A stretch of 64,000 nucleotides of DNA from an uncultured Prevotella sp. (GTDB lineage: Bacteria > Bacteroidota > Bacteroidia > Bacteroidales > Bacteroidaceae), in assembly GCA_944320105.1 (NCBI GenBank), contig CALUGA010000003.1, forward strand, positions 62,001-126,000, written 5' to 3'. The notes under the pieces are model-generated. The model was given only the letters and a program-made list of their open reading frames with translations. It was not told the origin of the DNA and did no database searches. Shown one piece after another: positions 51,687-60,650 of this stretch (positions are counted from its first letter, which is position 1; the number at the start of each line of letters is the position of its first letter). Made by a program: the position numbers and the translations under genes.

Positions 51687-53960
51687 ATGACATACGCCGA
51701 CATATTGCTGCCCGTGCCGCTCGACGGCCTGTTTACCTATTCCGTGCCTGCCTCCATGGAGGGCGAGGCGCGCTTTGGCGTGCGCGCCCTCGTGCCGTTC
51801 GGCCAGAAGAAGACCCACGTGGGCATCGTCATTCGCACACACAACGTGAAGCCCGAGGGCATTGCCGTGCGCAACGTGCTGCGCGTGCTCGACGCCGAGC
51901 CGGTGGTCACCGAGACGCAGTACAGGCTGTGGCAATGGATGGCCGACTACTACATGGCGCCCATAGGCGACGTGATGAAGGCGGCGCTGCCCGCAGGGCT
52001 GAAAGCCGAGGAGGGCTACAAGCCGCGCACCGAGCTGTGCGTGAGGCTGCAGCCGGGGCTGTGCAGTGCGCGCGCGCTGCACACGGCACTGGCCATACTG
52101 GTGCGGGCCGACCGCCAGCGGGCTGTTTTCGAGACTTTCCTTGAGCTGTCGGGGTGGGCCGAGGCCGCCGATGGCGGCACTCCTGAAGCCACACGCGAGG
52201 TGACGCGCGAGGAACTGCTGAACGCCAGCCACGCCAACGTGGCCGCCGTCAAGGCCCTAACAGACCGCGGCTTCCTGGCCACCTACACCCGGCAAGTGGG
52301 CAGGCTGGGCGACGGGGGCGACCCCGCCTTCGACCGCATGAAGCTGCTGGGCGAGGCGCAGCAGGCTGCCTGCGACGCCATACGGGCGCAGTTTGCCGAA
52401 AAGAACGTGGTGCTGCTCCACGGGGTTACGTCGAGCGGCAAGACCGAAATATACATCCACCTCATCAAAGAGGCCATAGACAACCACCGGCAAGTGCTCT
52501 ACCTGCTGCCGGAGATAGCCCTGACGGTGCAGATAACCGAGCGGCTGCGCCGCGTCTTCGGCCGGAGGCTGGGCATATACCACTCGCGCTACTCCGACGA
52601 CGAGCGCGTGGAGATATGGCGCAAGCAGCTCTCCGACGAGCCTTACGACGTAATCCTCGGTGCGCGCTCGGCCGTGCTGCTGCCCTTCACGCGCCTGGGC
52701 ATGGTGATAATCGACGAGGAACACGAGCAGTCGTTCAAGCAACAGGACCCCGCCCCGCGCTACCACGCGCGCAGCACCGCCATCATGTTGGCCCGCATGG
52801 CGGGCGCAAAGACCTTGCTCGGCACCGCCACGCCAAGCCTGGAGAGCTACCACAACGCCATGGCGGGCAAGTACGGGCTGGTGCGCCTCACCCAACGCTA
52901 CAAGGGAATTGAGCTGCCCGAGGTGCAAGTGGTCGACGTGGCAGACCTGCGCCGCCGCAAGATGATGAGCGGCCCGCTGTCGCCGCCGCTGCTCGCAATG
53001 ATGCGGCAGGCCATAGAGGGGGGGCGCCAGGTTATCCTTTTCCAAAACCGCCGAGGCTTCGCGCCTATGGTGGAGTGCCGCCAGTGCGGCTGGGTGCCGC
53101 GCTGCGAAAGGTGCGACGTGAGCCTTACGCTGCACCGACGGATGAACCAACTAACCTGCCACTACTGCGGAGCAACCTACGACGTGCCTGACGTTTGCCC
53201 CGCCTGCGAAAGCCACGAGCTGATAGCCAAGGGCTACGGCACAGAAAAGATAGAGGAACGCGTGCGCGATGCCTTCCCCGAAGCGCGCGTGGCGCGCATG
53301 GATCTCGACACCACGCGCACCAACGGAGCCTACGAGCGCATAATAGACGACTTTGCCCGGGGGCGCACCGACGTGCTAATAGGCACTCAGATGATTGGCA
53401 AGGGACTCGACTTCGACCGCGTGAGCGTCGTCGGCATACTCGATGCGGACTCCATGATGAACTATCCCGACTTCCGAGCCTACGAGCACGCATACATGAT
53501 GATGGCGCAGGTGAGTGGACGCGCGGGCCGCAAGGGTGGGCGCGGAATGGTGGTGCTGCAAACCAAAAGCCCCGACTCGCCGCTCATAGGGCAGGTGGTG
53601 AGGGGCGATGCCGGGGCCATCTACCGCGACTTGCTGGCCGAGCGGCGGGCTTTTGGCTACCCTCCGTTCACCCACCTTACGTATGTTTACATGAAGCACC
53701 GCGACGACTCGCTCATCGACCACGCCGCCGCTGCCATGGGCGCGCTGCTGCGCAGCTGGTTCGGCGAGCGCGTGCTGGGCCCCGACCGCCCCGCCGTGGC
53801 CCGCGTGAAGGCACTCTGCATACGCAAGATTGTGCTGAAGCTGGAACTTGGAATCGATATGCCCAAGGTGCGCCGCTACCTGCGCGAGGCGCAGAAACAA
53901 ATAACCGCCGACGCCCGCTTCCGCTCCGTGCAGGTTTATTTCGACGTGGACCCGATGTAG
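51687..53960 (+). CDS. priA: primosomal replication restart helicase PriA
   Basis: Helicase (757 aa) that reloads the replisome at stalled forks. It has the N-terminal 3'-DNA-binding domain (YADILLPVPLDGLFTYSVP), Walker A GVTSSGKT (246-253), DEEH (343-346), and the zinc-binding cysteines from Cys464 (CRQCGWVPRCERC, then CHYCG and CPAC). Helicase motifs GTATPSLESY and QVSGRAGRKGG are present. The ATG at 51687 is chosen over one three codons earlier because the family begins near YADILLP. Length is usual for Bacteroidetes. Confidence 0.97.
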   Translation: MTYADILLPVPLDGLFTYSVPASMEGEARFGVRALVPFGQKKTHVGIVIRTHNVKPEGIAVRNVLRVLDAEPVVTETQYRLWQWMADYYMAPIGDVMKAALPAGLKAEEGYKPRTELCVRLQPGLCSARALHTALAILVRADRQRAVFETFLELSGWAEAADGGTPEATREVTREELLNASHANVAAVKALTDRGFLATYTRQVGRLGDGGDPAFDRMKLLGEAQQAACDAIRAQFAEKNVVLLHGVTSSGKTEIYIHLIKEAIDNHRQVLYLLPEIALTVQITERLRRVFGRRLGIYHSRYSDDERVEIWRKQLSDEPYDVILGARSAVLLPFTRLGMVIIDEEHEQSFKQQDPAPRYHARSTAIMLARMAGAKTLLGTATPSLESYHNAMAGKYGLVRLTQRYKGIELPEVQVVDVADLRRRKMMSGPLSPPLLAMMRQAIEGGRQVILFQNRRGFAPMVECRQCGWVPRCERCDVSLTLHRRMNQLTCHYCGATYDVPDVCPACESHELIAKGYGTEKIEERVRDAFPEARVARMDLDTTRTNGAYERIIDDFARGRTDVLIGTQMIGKGLDFDRVSVVGILDADSMMNYPDFRAYEHAYMMMAQVSGRAGRKGGRGMVVLQTKSPDSPLIGQVVRGDAGAIYRDLLAERRAFGYPPFTHLTYVYMKHRDDSLIDHAAAAMGALLRSWFGERVLGPDRPAVARVKALCIRKIVLKLELGIDMPKVRRYLREAQKQITADARFRSVQVYFDVDPM

Positions 53961-53989
53961 GAGTTTGGAGTTGAGAGCTACAAAAAAAT

Positions 53990-54028
53990 GCTGCCGCAAC
54001 GCACCATGCACCGGTGCGTTGCGGCAGC
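53990..54028 (-). terminator. intrinsic terminator between priA and FadL-like gene
   Basis: GCTGCCGCAACGCACC (53990-54005) pairs perfectly with 54013-54028 around a 7-nt loop. On the minus strand it is followed after one base by TTTTTTT (53988-53982), so it ends the FadL-like transcript 36 bases after its stop. It may also stop priA. Confidence 0.9.
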
Positions 54029-54064
54029 AAAGCCAAATGGCGGCACGACCTTGGCAAGGCCGGC

Positions 54065-55606
54065 TCAGAACTTGAAGTCTACGCCGAGACCCAGCACCCT
54101 GTTCGTGCGGGTGAAGGAGTTGGTGGTGATGGCCGGAGCCTCGCCCGTGGCCATGTCGTAGTCGTCGTAGAGGGTATGGAAATAGGCCGCGTTAACCTTC
54201 ACCCTCTTCGTAACCTTCACCCCGAGGCCAAAGCCGAAGGAGTAAGAATCTACGTTGTAGCTTATGTCGTTCATGCCAGCGTCGTTGAAACCGTACTTTG
54301 TCCGCTGGCCGCCGGCACTCACGGTGACGCGCTCCGTCACGTCATACTCAGCCCCGAAGAGGTATTCGTTCGTGTCGCCGAGCATCTCCTTGGTGTACTG
54401 CTCGGTGTCAACGTCGAAGAAATGGTGCCAGCCGGCCATGACGCGGAGCTGCGGGAGCACCTCCCACTGCGCGCCCACGGCGAGCATGGCGGGCGAGTCC
54501 TCGGGTACGCGGCGGCCGTCGGCAAACTTGTCGAGCATGGCTATGCCATCGGCGCTGAGGCTGTTGGCCGACTTGTTCTTGAGCCTCATGCGCGTCTTGA
54601 ACTCATACTTGGCAGCGAGGTTCAGCTTGCCCAGCTTATAGTCCACGCCGATGATGGGGGCCACGCCCCACCCCGTCTGGTCGCAGTTAAGCTCAATGTC
54701 CTGCGTGGCCGCGCTGAGCTGGGCCGTCGTTGCGGCAGCCTGGCGCACACCGGGCAGAGCCTGCTGGGCCATGGCAGCCAGCGCGGGGTCGTTCCCCTCG
54801 GCCATGGCCTCAAGGCGGCCAACGTGCTGGTTGAGCGTGGCGCTCTCCTGGGCGAAGTGGCGCGAGGCATTGACCATCTCCGAAGAAGCCCCGTTGACAT
54901 GCTCCACCCGGATGTCCTTAACGTATCCGTAGTAGTTGGCCGTGCCGTAGAGCAGGCGCAATCCGCCGTAGACCGAGAGGCGGTCGGTGACCTTGTAGGC
55001 CGCGCCGAGCGTGAAGCCATAGTAATACTGTCGGCCACGCATGAATGATTGGTAACTGTAACTATCGCCCATGGCGTGGCCGGCCATGTCCTCCATGCCC
55101 GGTATCTGGCTTAGCTGGGCGTACATACCGGTGATGGCCGAGGCGTAGGTGGACACCCCCGCCACCACCTGCTCGAACGACCCGAGGCCCCCGTCGAACT
55201 CGCACTTGCCGCCGCCACCGGTGATGGCAAAGCCGAACTGCAGGCTCAGGCGGCCCTTGTTGTAGGCTGCTTGGAGCGACGGAACCACCGGGGCGTAAGC
55301 CTCTCCCTCAAATTCGTGGACGCTGCGGCCCGGGGTCTGGGCGTTGTTTACGAAGAGAGGGTGGCCCGTGAGGATGGTTCTCGTCTGGCGCACGTTCTGG
55401 AAATTGAGCGAGAGGTGGAAACCGTCGCCGAGGAAAGCCACGCCGGCGGGATTGCTGTAAACGCCGTCGATGCCTATGGCGGCGTCGCGGGCGGGGTTGC
55501 GCAGGAACTCTATGTTCTGGTTGGTGTTGGTGAGCAAGCCCCCGGCAGGGGCGGCGGCAGCCATAGCCACGGCAGCGGCGAGGGCAGCAAATCGTTGTTT
55601 TCTCAT
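54065..55606 (-). CDS. OmpP1/FadL family outer-membrane transporter
   Basis: Outer-membrane barrel (513 aa) of the FadL type, which imports hydrophobic compounds in proteobacteria. The start at 55606 (MRKQRFAALAAAVAMAAAAPAGG) gives a signal peptide; the mature part has the family NPAR/GVYSNPAGVAFL pattern near residue 50, repeated YGGLRLLYG and YKLGKLNLAAKYEFKTRMRL strands, and ends LGLGVDFKF. A 60-residue helical insert (about 240-300, Gln/Ala-rich) sits in one loop. It is a single-gene unit with its own -7 box and terminator. Substrate unknown. Confidence 0.92.
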   Translation of the reverse strand: MRKQRFAALAAAVAMAAAAPAGGLLTNTNQNIEFLRNPARDAAIGIDGVYSNPAGVAFLGDGFHLSLNFQNVRQTRTILTGHPLFVNNAQTPGRSVHEFEGEAYAPVVPSLQAAYNKGRLSLQFGFAITGGGGKCEFDGGLGSFEQVVAGVSTYASAITGMYAQLSQIPGMEDMAGHAMGDSYSYQSFMRGRQYYYGFTLGAAYKVTDRLSVYGGLRLLYGTANYYGYVKDIRVEHVNGASSEMVNASRHFAQESATLNQHVGRLEAMAEGNDPALAAMAQQALPGVRQAAATTAQLSAATQDIELNCDQTGWGVAPIIGVDYKLGKLNLAAKYEFKTRMRLKNKSANSLSADGIAMLDKFADGRRVPEDSPAMLAVGAQWEVLPQLRVMAGWHHFFDVDTEQYTKEMLGDTNEYLFGAEYDVTERVTVSAGGQRTKYGFNDAGMNDISYNVDSYSFGFGLGVKVTKRVKVNAAYFHTLYDDYDMATGEAPAITTNSFTRTNRVLGLGVDFKF

Positions 55607-55633
55607 TACAAACAAAGTTTAAAAAATTGGTTG

Positions 55634-55641
55634 CAAAGGTA
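55634..55641 (-). promoter_or_regulatory. -7 box of the FadL-like gene
   Basis: TACCTTTG on the minus strand, with TCGG (in TTTTCGGG) 20 nt upstream as an imperfect -33. Start near 55627, about 20 nt before the ATG at 55606. Confidence 0.55.
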
Positions 55642-55879
55642 GGAAAACTGTCCTAAACCACCCGAAAATAACATAAATTATTAAGGATTGTTAACCCATA
55701 GACGCCCCGTCATTGCACAAAACAAGCCCTTTGTGCAACCAAAAGCACAGTATGGACACACCCGTCTGCCCCACCCTGCCAAGCAAGGCAGCGCCCATGG
55801 CACCGCCCCTGACAGCAGCAGGCCAGCCGCAACGGTCAGCATCGCGGCAAAGGCTGCGCCCGGGCGTGAGGCCGAAGGG

Positions 55880-57955
55880 CTACTGCCCGGCCTCCGGAGC
55901 AGCCTTCTTTTGCAGTTCGGGATAGCTCACTCGGGTGTGGTAAATGGTCTTGAGCTTCTCTATGAGCACCGTCTTGGAGTAAGCGATGTCGCGGAAAGTT
56001 ATGGGGCAATCGCGGAAGAAGCCATCGGCGAGCTGCCCGTCAACAATCTTGTTAACGAGGTCGCGTATCGACTGGTCGGTATATTCGGTGAGCGAGCGCG
56101 ACGAAGCCTCCACCGAGTCGGCCATCATGAGTATAGCCTGCTCGCGCGTGAAGGGGTTGGGGCCGGGATATGTGAAGAGAAGCTCGTCCACATCGGAGTC
56201 GGGGTTGTCGTTCTTGTACTTCACGAAGAAATACTTCGTCTTGCCCTGGCCGTGGTGCGTGCTGATGAAATCGCGTATCACGGAGGGCAGGTTATACTTG
56301 TCGGCCATCTTCAGCCCGTCGGTGACGTGGCTGATTATTATCTGCGCGCTCTCGATATACGACAGGTTTTCGTGCGGGTTTACGCCCGACTGGTTCTCGG
56401 TGAAGTATATCGGGTTGTTCATCTTGCCTATGTCGTGGTAGAGCGCGCCCGTGCGCACGAGCTGGCTCTTCGCCCCTATCTTGTTGGCAATGGCCGCTGC
56501 GAGGTTGCCCACCTGTATAGAGTGCTGGAAGGTGCCGGGGGCCACCTCGCTCATGCGGCGCAGCAGCTCGTTGTTGGTGTTGGAAAGCTCTATGAGCGTG
56601 ATGTCGGAGATGAAGCCGAATGCCTTCTCCACGAGGTAGAGCAGCGGGTAGGCGAAGAGCAGCAGCACACCGTTGACTATCAGGTAGTTGTAGTTGCTCA
56701 TATCAAGCTCGGCCATGGCCGATACCTGCATGAGGTCGAAGGCAAAGTTGGCGGCCATGGCCGAGGCCGTTACGAAGATGGCGGCCTTGAACAGCTGCGA
56801 GCGGTACTGCAGCTCGCGCAGGCTGTATATGGCCGCCATGCCGGCCACCGCCTCAACCACTATGAACTCGAACGGCCCCTGCAGCATGCAGGCGCAGATG
56901 AGCACCATGGCCATGTGAGTCATGAAAGCGGTGCGCGAGTCCATGAACACGCGTATGAATATAGGCACGATGGCGTAAGGCAACACGTAGACGTGGAGCA
57001 GCGTGTTGCGCACGAGCAGCGACGTGAGCAGCGCGAAGATGATGATGAGGCAGTACACCATGGCTATGCTGCGGGGTTTCTCGAAGTAGTCCTTGCGGAA
57101 AAGGCTCAGGTATGTGGTAAAGGCCATGATGATGATGAGCACGTAGAGGGCCTCGCCAGCCGTGGAGAGGCGCATCTGCGCGGTGTCGCGGCCGCGCCGC
57201 TCGCTCTCCTTTTGGTACGACACGAGTATGAGGTATGCCTTGTCGTCAACGAGCGCGCCGCGGTCTATTATCTTCTGCCCCTTCTGCACCACGCCCACGG
57301 CCAGCGGTATGCTGTTCATGAGGTCGCTCAGCGCAGAGTTGCTTTTCTCGCTGTCGTACACCACGTTAGGCGTTATGTAGTCGTTCAGGTCGCACTTCTG
57401 CAGCACCTGCCTGTGCTGCTCAAGCGTCTCGTCAACAAAGAGCTGCTCGTAGGCGGTCTTTGTTGTGTAGAGCGTGTTGAGCCTTACGCTGGCCGCGTTC
57501 TTGCCGCTCACTATGCGTATGGTGCGCGAGGTGTCGGTGGCCAGCTTCTTGTAGTCGGCCGCGCTTATTATCCCCCGCCGGTAGAGGGCGTGCAGGCGGT
57601 TGGCAATGATGCTTATGTAGTCGTCGGTGAGGCCGGGTATGCCGTTGCTGTAGTCGGATACGAACTTGCGCACCTGCTCGCCCTCGGCCTCGGTGTTCAG
57701 CCTGTAGTAAGGCTCGAACACGCGCAGCAGGCTGTCGCGCTGCTGCTTTATGGCCTCTTCCGACTTGTAGATGGGGAAGTCGAACGGTGCCGTAAGGTCG
57801 CCATACTTCCACGGCTTGCCCTGCTCCACGCGGAAGTTGCTGCGGCTGTCGCCGGGCATTGCCCACACCGTAACGGCCACGGTGCATATCGTGATGGCGA
57901 GCCTTATGAGGAGGTTGCGCCACGTCATGTCTTCCTTCAGGTTGAATGTGCTCAT
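55880..57955 (-). CDS. 7TMR-HD phosphodiesterase (PgpH-like)
   Basis: Membrane protein (691 aa) with an N-terminal span, a periplasmic 7TMR-HDED domain (about residues 40-270), seven transmembrane helices (about 275-470) and a cytoplasmic HD domain: HSIQVGNLA, then LYHDIGKM with His507-Asp508, HHGQGKTKYF and ADSVEASSR. PgpH proteins of this layout degrade cyclic di-AMP; that activity is likely here. No diadenylate cyclase gene is in the window. It is monocistronic, and a weak -7 box (TACTTTCG) lies at 57998-57991. Confidence 0.93.
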   Translation of the reverse strand: MSTFNLKEDMTWRNLLIRLAITICTVAVTVWAMPGDSRSNFRVEQGKPWKYGDLTAPFDFPIYKSEEAIKQQRDSLLRVFEPYYRLNTEAEGEQVRKFVSDYSNGIPGLTDDYISIIANRLHALYRRGIISAADYKKLATDTSRTIRIVSGKNAASVRLNTLYTTKTAYEQLFVDETLEQHRQVLQKCDLNDYITPNVVYDSEKSNSALSDLMNSIPLAVGVVQKGQKIIDRGALVDDKAYLILVSYQKESERRGRDTAQMRLSTAGEALYVLIIIMAFTTYLSLFRKDYFEKPRSIAMVYCLIIIFALLTSLLVRNTLLHVYVLPYAIVPIFIRVFMDSRTAFMTHMAMVLICACMLQGPFEFIVVEAVAGMAAIYSLRELQYRSQLFKAAIFVTASAMAANFAFDLMQVSAMAELDMSNYNYLIVNGVLLLFAYPLLYLVEKAFGFISDITLIELSNTNNELLRRMSEVAPGTFQHSIQVGNLAAAIANKIGAKSQLVRTGALYHDIGKMNNPIYFTENQSGVNPHENLSYIESAQIIISHVTDGLKMADKYNLPSVIRDFISTHHGQGKTKYFFVKYKNDNPDSDVDELLFTYPGPNPFTREQAILMMADSVEASSRSLTEYTDQSIRDLVNKIVDGQLADGFFRDCPITFRDIAYSKTVLIEKLKTIYHTRVSYPELQKKAAPEAGQ

Positions 57956-58073
57956 CGGTCTTTGTGCTGTGGTTGCTTGATTACGATTGCGAAAGTACTA
58001 AAAAAAATCGAGATGGCAATGCAGGGAGGGAGTTTTTTGGGAAGCAGGAGGCGGGAGCGGGAGGGTAAAAGGA

Positions 58074-58222
58074 GTTAAGGAGTTACAAGAAGTTAAGGAG
58101 TTAAGACATTTCCGGCTTTGGAAGTTACAGGAGTTCAGGAGTTGCAGGAGTTCAGACATTCGCTTTTTAGGAGTTGTAAAAGGGGTTAAGGAGTTACAAG
58201 AAGTTAAGGAGTTAAGACATTT
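58074..58222 (+). repeat. GGAGTTAAGG repeats with 38-bp direct repeat
   Basis: A 38-bp block with GTTACAAGAAGTTAAGGAG and ending GTTAAGACATTT occurs at 58074-58111 and exactly again at 58185-58222. Between and after them are GGAGTTCAGGAGTTGCAGG units, up to about 58340. This is the first part of the 1169-bp gap 57956-59124, which also holds array 3, MITE-like copy 2 and the large hairpin. Confidence 0.85.
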
Positions 58223-58391
58223 GCGGGGAGGCAAGGAGGCGGGAGGATGCTCTTCGGGAGTTCAGGAGTTCAAGGAGTTCAGGAGTTCAGATGGATGCAA
58301 GGAGGCAGGAAGAGGGAGACCGGAGACAGACGGATGCCCTTCGGGCAAGCGGCGGCACTTAAACAAATGTTTACAAAGGGGCGGTTGAGGA

Positions 58392-58501
58392 TGGGGCGTT
58401 GCCGTTTGGCACTGCAAAACAGGCTGTTTGGCACTGCGGAACAGGCCGTTCGGGAGCACGAAACGGGCTGTTTGGGAATGCGAAACGGCACGTCCGGCAA
58501 C
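58392..58501 (+). repeat. 22-bp tandem array 3 (five units)
   Basis: Units at 58392 (degenerate), 58414, 58436, 58458 and 58480. The 58414 unit contains AAACAGGCTGTTT, a perfect dyad around one central base; the others have one or two changes in it. The array lies 146 bases before MITE-like copy 2. Confidence 0.8.
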
Positions 58502-58647
58502 ACACTGTCGCACAGGCGGTTACGCAAGGCGGGGCAGATTGCGAATAATCTTTACAATAAAGATGCGGCCGCCACCCCCTGCCCGGCTTGGCGCGCCACA
58601 GCCACAAATGCGCCGTTTGCGGGCTGCCTGACTGCCCTTTTTCGGAT

Positions 58648-58846
58648 AAACCCAAATCGGTCGTTAGACCGCCTAACGCTTGTTTTCATGTATGTGGCCG
58701 GCTTTCCAAACGCTTCCATCCTCTTGTCGGCATCTTGCCAGCCGCTTTGTCTCGACGTAGCCCGCTACGCCGTCGACAAAGGCGACTGCCAATCTGCACG
58801 ACAATAGAATGAAATCGTTTTGCACTCTAACGACCGATTTCGGATA
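58648..58846. mobile_element. MITE-like element, copy 2
   Basis: It has the same left end as copy 1 (AACCCAAATCGGTCGTTAGA at 58649-58668) and the right end TCTAACGACCGATTTCGG. The inside matches copy 1 over most of its length (GGCTTTCCAAACGCTTCCAT, CAATCTGCACGACAATAGAA), except that the GAGACGCG palindrome is replaced by GTAGCCCGCTAC. At 199 bp it is 21 shorter. TTTCGGATAAA occurs at both edges (58640-58650 and 58838-58848), possibly a target duplication. Confidence 0.75.
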
Positions 58847-58885
58847 AATAATGGTGGAAAAGTCTAAAGAGTGGAAAAAATATTG

Positions 58886-58893
58886 TAATTTTG
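58886..58893 (+). promoter_or_regulatory. candidate -7 box upstream of gltX
   Basis: TAATTTTG fits TAnnTTTG, and so does a second TAATTTTG at 59091-59098. Neither has TTTG at the -33 position. Use of the first would put the 58956-59032 hairpin in the gltX leader; use of the second would give a leader of about 20 nt. Confidence 0.4.
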
Positions 58894-58955
58894 CACAAAA
58901 ATATTAGCTAATAAGTAGATGTTCAAAATTAATTGCCATCAAATTGTGTGCTATT

Positions 58956-59032
58956 TTGGGCTGCATTCCAAAGTCCGAAGAGGGAGTGTAGCGGGCTACA
59001 CGACCGATGAGACTTTGGGATGCAGCCCAAAA
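58956..59032 (+). promoter_or_regulatory. 77-nt double hairpin upstream of gltX
   Basis: The arm starting TTTTGGGCTGCATTCC (58956-58977) pairs with 59011-59032 over 22 positions with one T-G. In the loop, GTGTAGC (58986-58992) pairs perfectly with GCTACAC (58995-59001). It ends 92 bases before the gltX ATG. It could be an RNA leader structure or another small inserted palindrome. Confidence 0.65.
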
Positions 59033-59124
59033 GAGTGCATAAGGTGGTGGCAAAGATATGAAGGACATCTGCAGATATTGTGATATCGATTAATTTTGAA
59101 CAGATACTTATAGATTTTGTCATC

Positions 59125-60642
59125 ATGGCAGAGAGAAGAGTAAGGGTGCGCTTCGCGCCCAGCCCTACCGGGGCATTGCACATCGGCGGCGTACGCACCG
59201 CGCTTTACAACTACCTGTTTGCACGCCAAAATGGCGGCGACCTCGTGTTCCGCATCGAAGACACTGACTCCAGCCGGTTCGTTCCCGGCGCGGAGGAATA
59301 CATCATAGAGTCGTTCCGCTGGCTCGGCATCAAGTTCGACGAGGGCGTGTCGTTCGGAGGCGAGCACGGCCCCTACCGCCAGAGCGAGCGCCGCGACATA
59401 TACAAGAAATACGTTAGGCAGCTGCTCGACGACGGCAAGGCTTACATCGCCTTCGACACGCCCGAGGAGCTGGAGGCCAAGCGAGGCGAGGTGCAGAACT
59501 TCCAGTACGACGCCCACACGCGCTTGCAGATGCGCAACTCGCTCACCCTCGGCAAGGAGGAGACGGAGCGGCTCATGGCCGAAGGCGCGCAGTATGTGGT
59601 GCGCTTCATGGTTGAGCCGGGCCGCGACGTACACGTGAGCGACCTCATACGCGGCGACGTGCGCATAAAGAGCGACATAATAGACGACAAGGTGCTATAC
59701 AAGAGCGCCGACGAGCTGCCCACTTACCACCTGGCCAACATCGTTGACGACCACCTCATGGAAATAACCCACGTGATAAGGGGCGAGGAGTGGCTGCCAA
59801 GCGCGCCCCTCCACGTGCTGCTCTACGAGGCACTGGGCTGGGCCGACACCATGCCACGCTTTGCCCACCTGCCACTGCTGCTCAAGCCCGAGGGCAAGGG
59901 CAAGCTGAGCAAGCGCGACGGCGACAGGCTGGGATTCCCCGTGTTCCCCTTAGAATGGCACGACCCAAAGACCGGCGAGGTGTCGGCAGGCTTCCGCGAG
60001 CAGGGCTACTTCCCCGAGGCCGTGGTGAACTTCCTCGCCCTGCTGGGCTGGAACCCCGGCACCGAGCGCGAGCTTTACAGCCTCGACGAGCTGTGTCGGC
60101 TGTTCGACATAACCAAGTGCAGCAAGGCGGGGGCAAAGTTCGACTACAAGAAGTGCATCTGGTTCAACCACGAGTATATGCTCATGAAGGGCAACGACGA
60201 GGTGGCCCGGCTCTTCGCCCCCATAGTGCGCAGCCACGTGCCGGAGGCCACCGACGCGCAGGTGGAAGCCGTGGTGGCCATGATGAAGGACCGCGTGAAC
60301 TTCGTTAGCGAGCTGTGGCCGCTCTGCTCGTTCTTCTTCGTGGCACCTACGGAATACGACGAGAAGACGCGGCGCAAGCGCTGGAAAGACAACTCGGCCC
60401 AGGTGATGGGCGAGCTGGCCGAGGTGCTTGAGGGCATAGCCGACTTCTCCGTGGCCGGGCAGGAGCCTGTGGTGGAGCAGTGGATACAGGACAAGGGCTA
60501 CAAGCTGGGCGACGTGATGAACGCCTGGCGACTGACACTCGTAGGCGAAGGCAAGGGACCGGGGATGTTCGACATATCGGCGTTCCTCGGCAAGGAAGAG
60601 ACCATAGCCCGCATGAGGCAGGCCATCAACACACTGGGCTGA
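59125..60642 (+). CDS. gltX: glutamyl-tRNA synthetase
   Basis: Class I synthetase (505 aa) that charges tRNA-Glu. The HIGH motif is HIGG (19-22) in [12 protein letters not shown] and the KMSKS motif is KLSKR (260-264). The ATG at 59125 ([10 protein letters not shown]) is chosen; the frame upstream runs out of the 5' leader. The family trait of misacylating tRNA-Gln cannot be judged from the sequence. It is first in a short cluster with waaA, 8 bases apart. Confidence 0.97.
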   Translation: MAERRVRVRFAPSPTGALHIGGVRTALYNYLFARQNGGDLVFRIEDTDSSRFVPGAEEYIIESFRWLGIKFDEGVSFGGEHGPYRQSERRDIYKKYVRQLLDDGKAYIAFDTPEELEAKRGEVQNFQYDAHTRLQMRNSLTLGKEETERLMAEGAQYVVRFMVEPGRDVHVSDLIRGDVRIKSDIIDDKVLYKSADELPTYHLANIVDDHLMEITHVIRGEEWLPSAPLHVLLYEALGWADTMPRFAHLPLLLKPEGKGKLSKRDGDRLGFPVFPLEWHDPKTGEVSAGFREQGYFPEAVVNFLALLGWNPGTERELYSLDELCRLFDITKCSKAGAKFDYKKCIWFNHEYMLMKGNDEVARLFAPIVRSHVPEATDAQVEAVVAMMKDRVNFVSELWPLCSFFFVAPTEYDEKTRRKRWKDNSAQVMGELAEVLEGIADFSVAGQEPVVEQWIQDKGYKLGDVMNAWRLTLVGEGKGPGMFDISAFLGKEETIARMRQAINTLG

Positions 60643-60650
60643 CAACTGCC

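Noticed and set aside
55688-58078. 796-aa plus-strand frame opposite the 7TMR-HD gene
   Set aside because: Antisense shadow; composition (His, Val, Arg) is typical of such frames, and the HD motifs are on the other strand.
58886-59098. T-box or known riboswitch ahead of gltX
   Set aside because: No T-box sequence or terminator-antiterminator pair is visible; T-boxes are not expected in Bacteroidetes.
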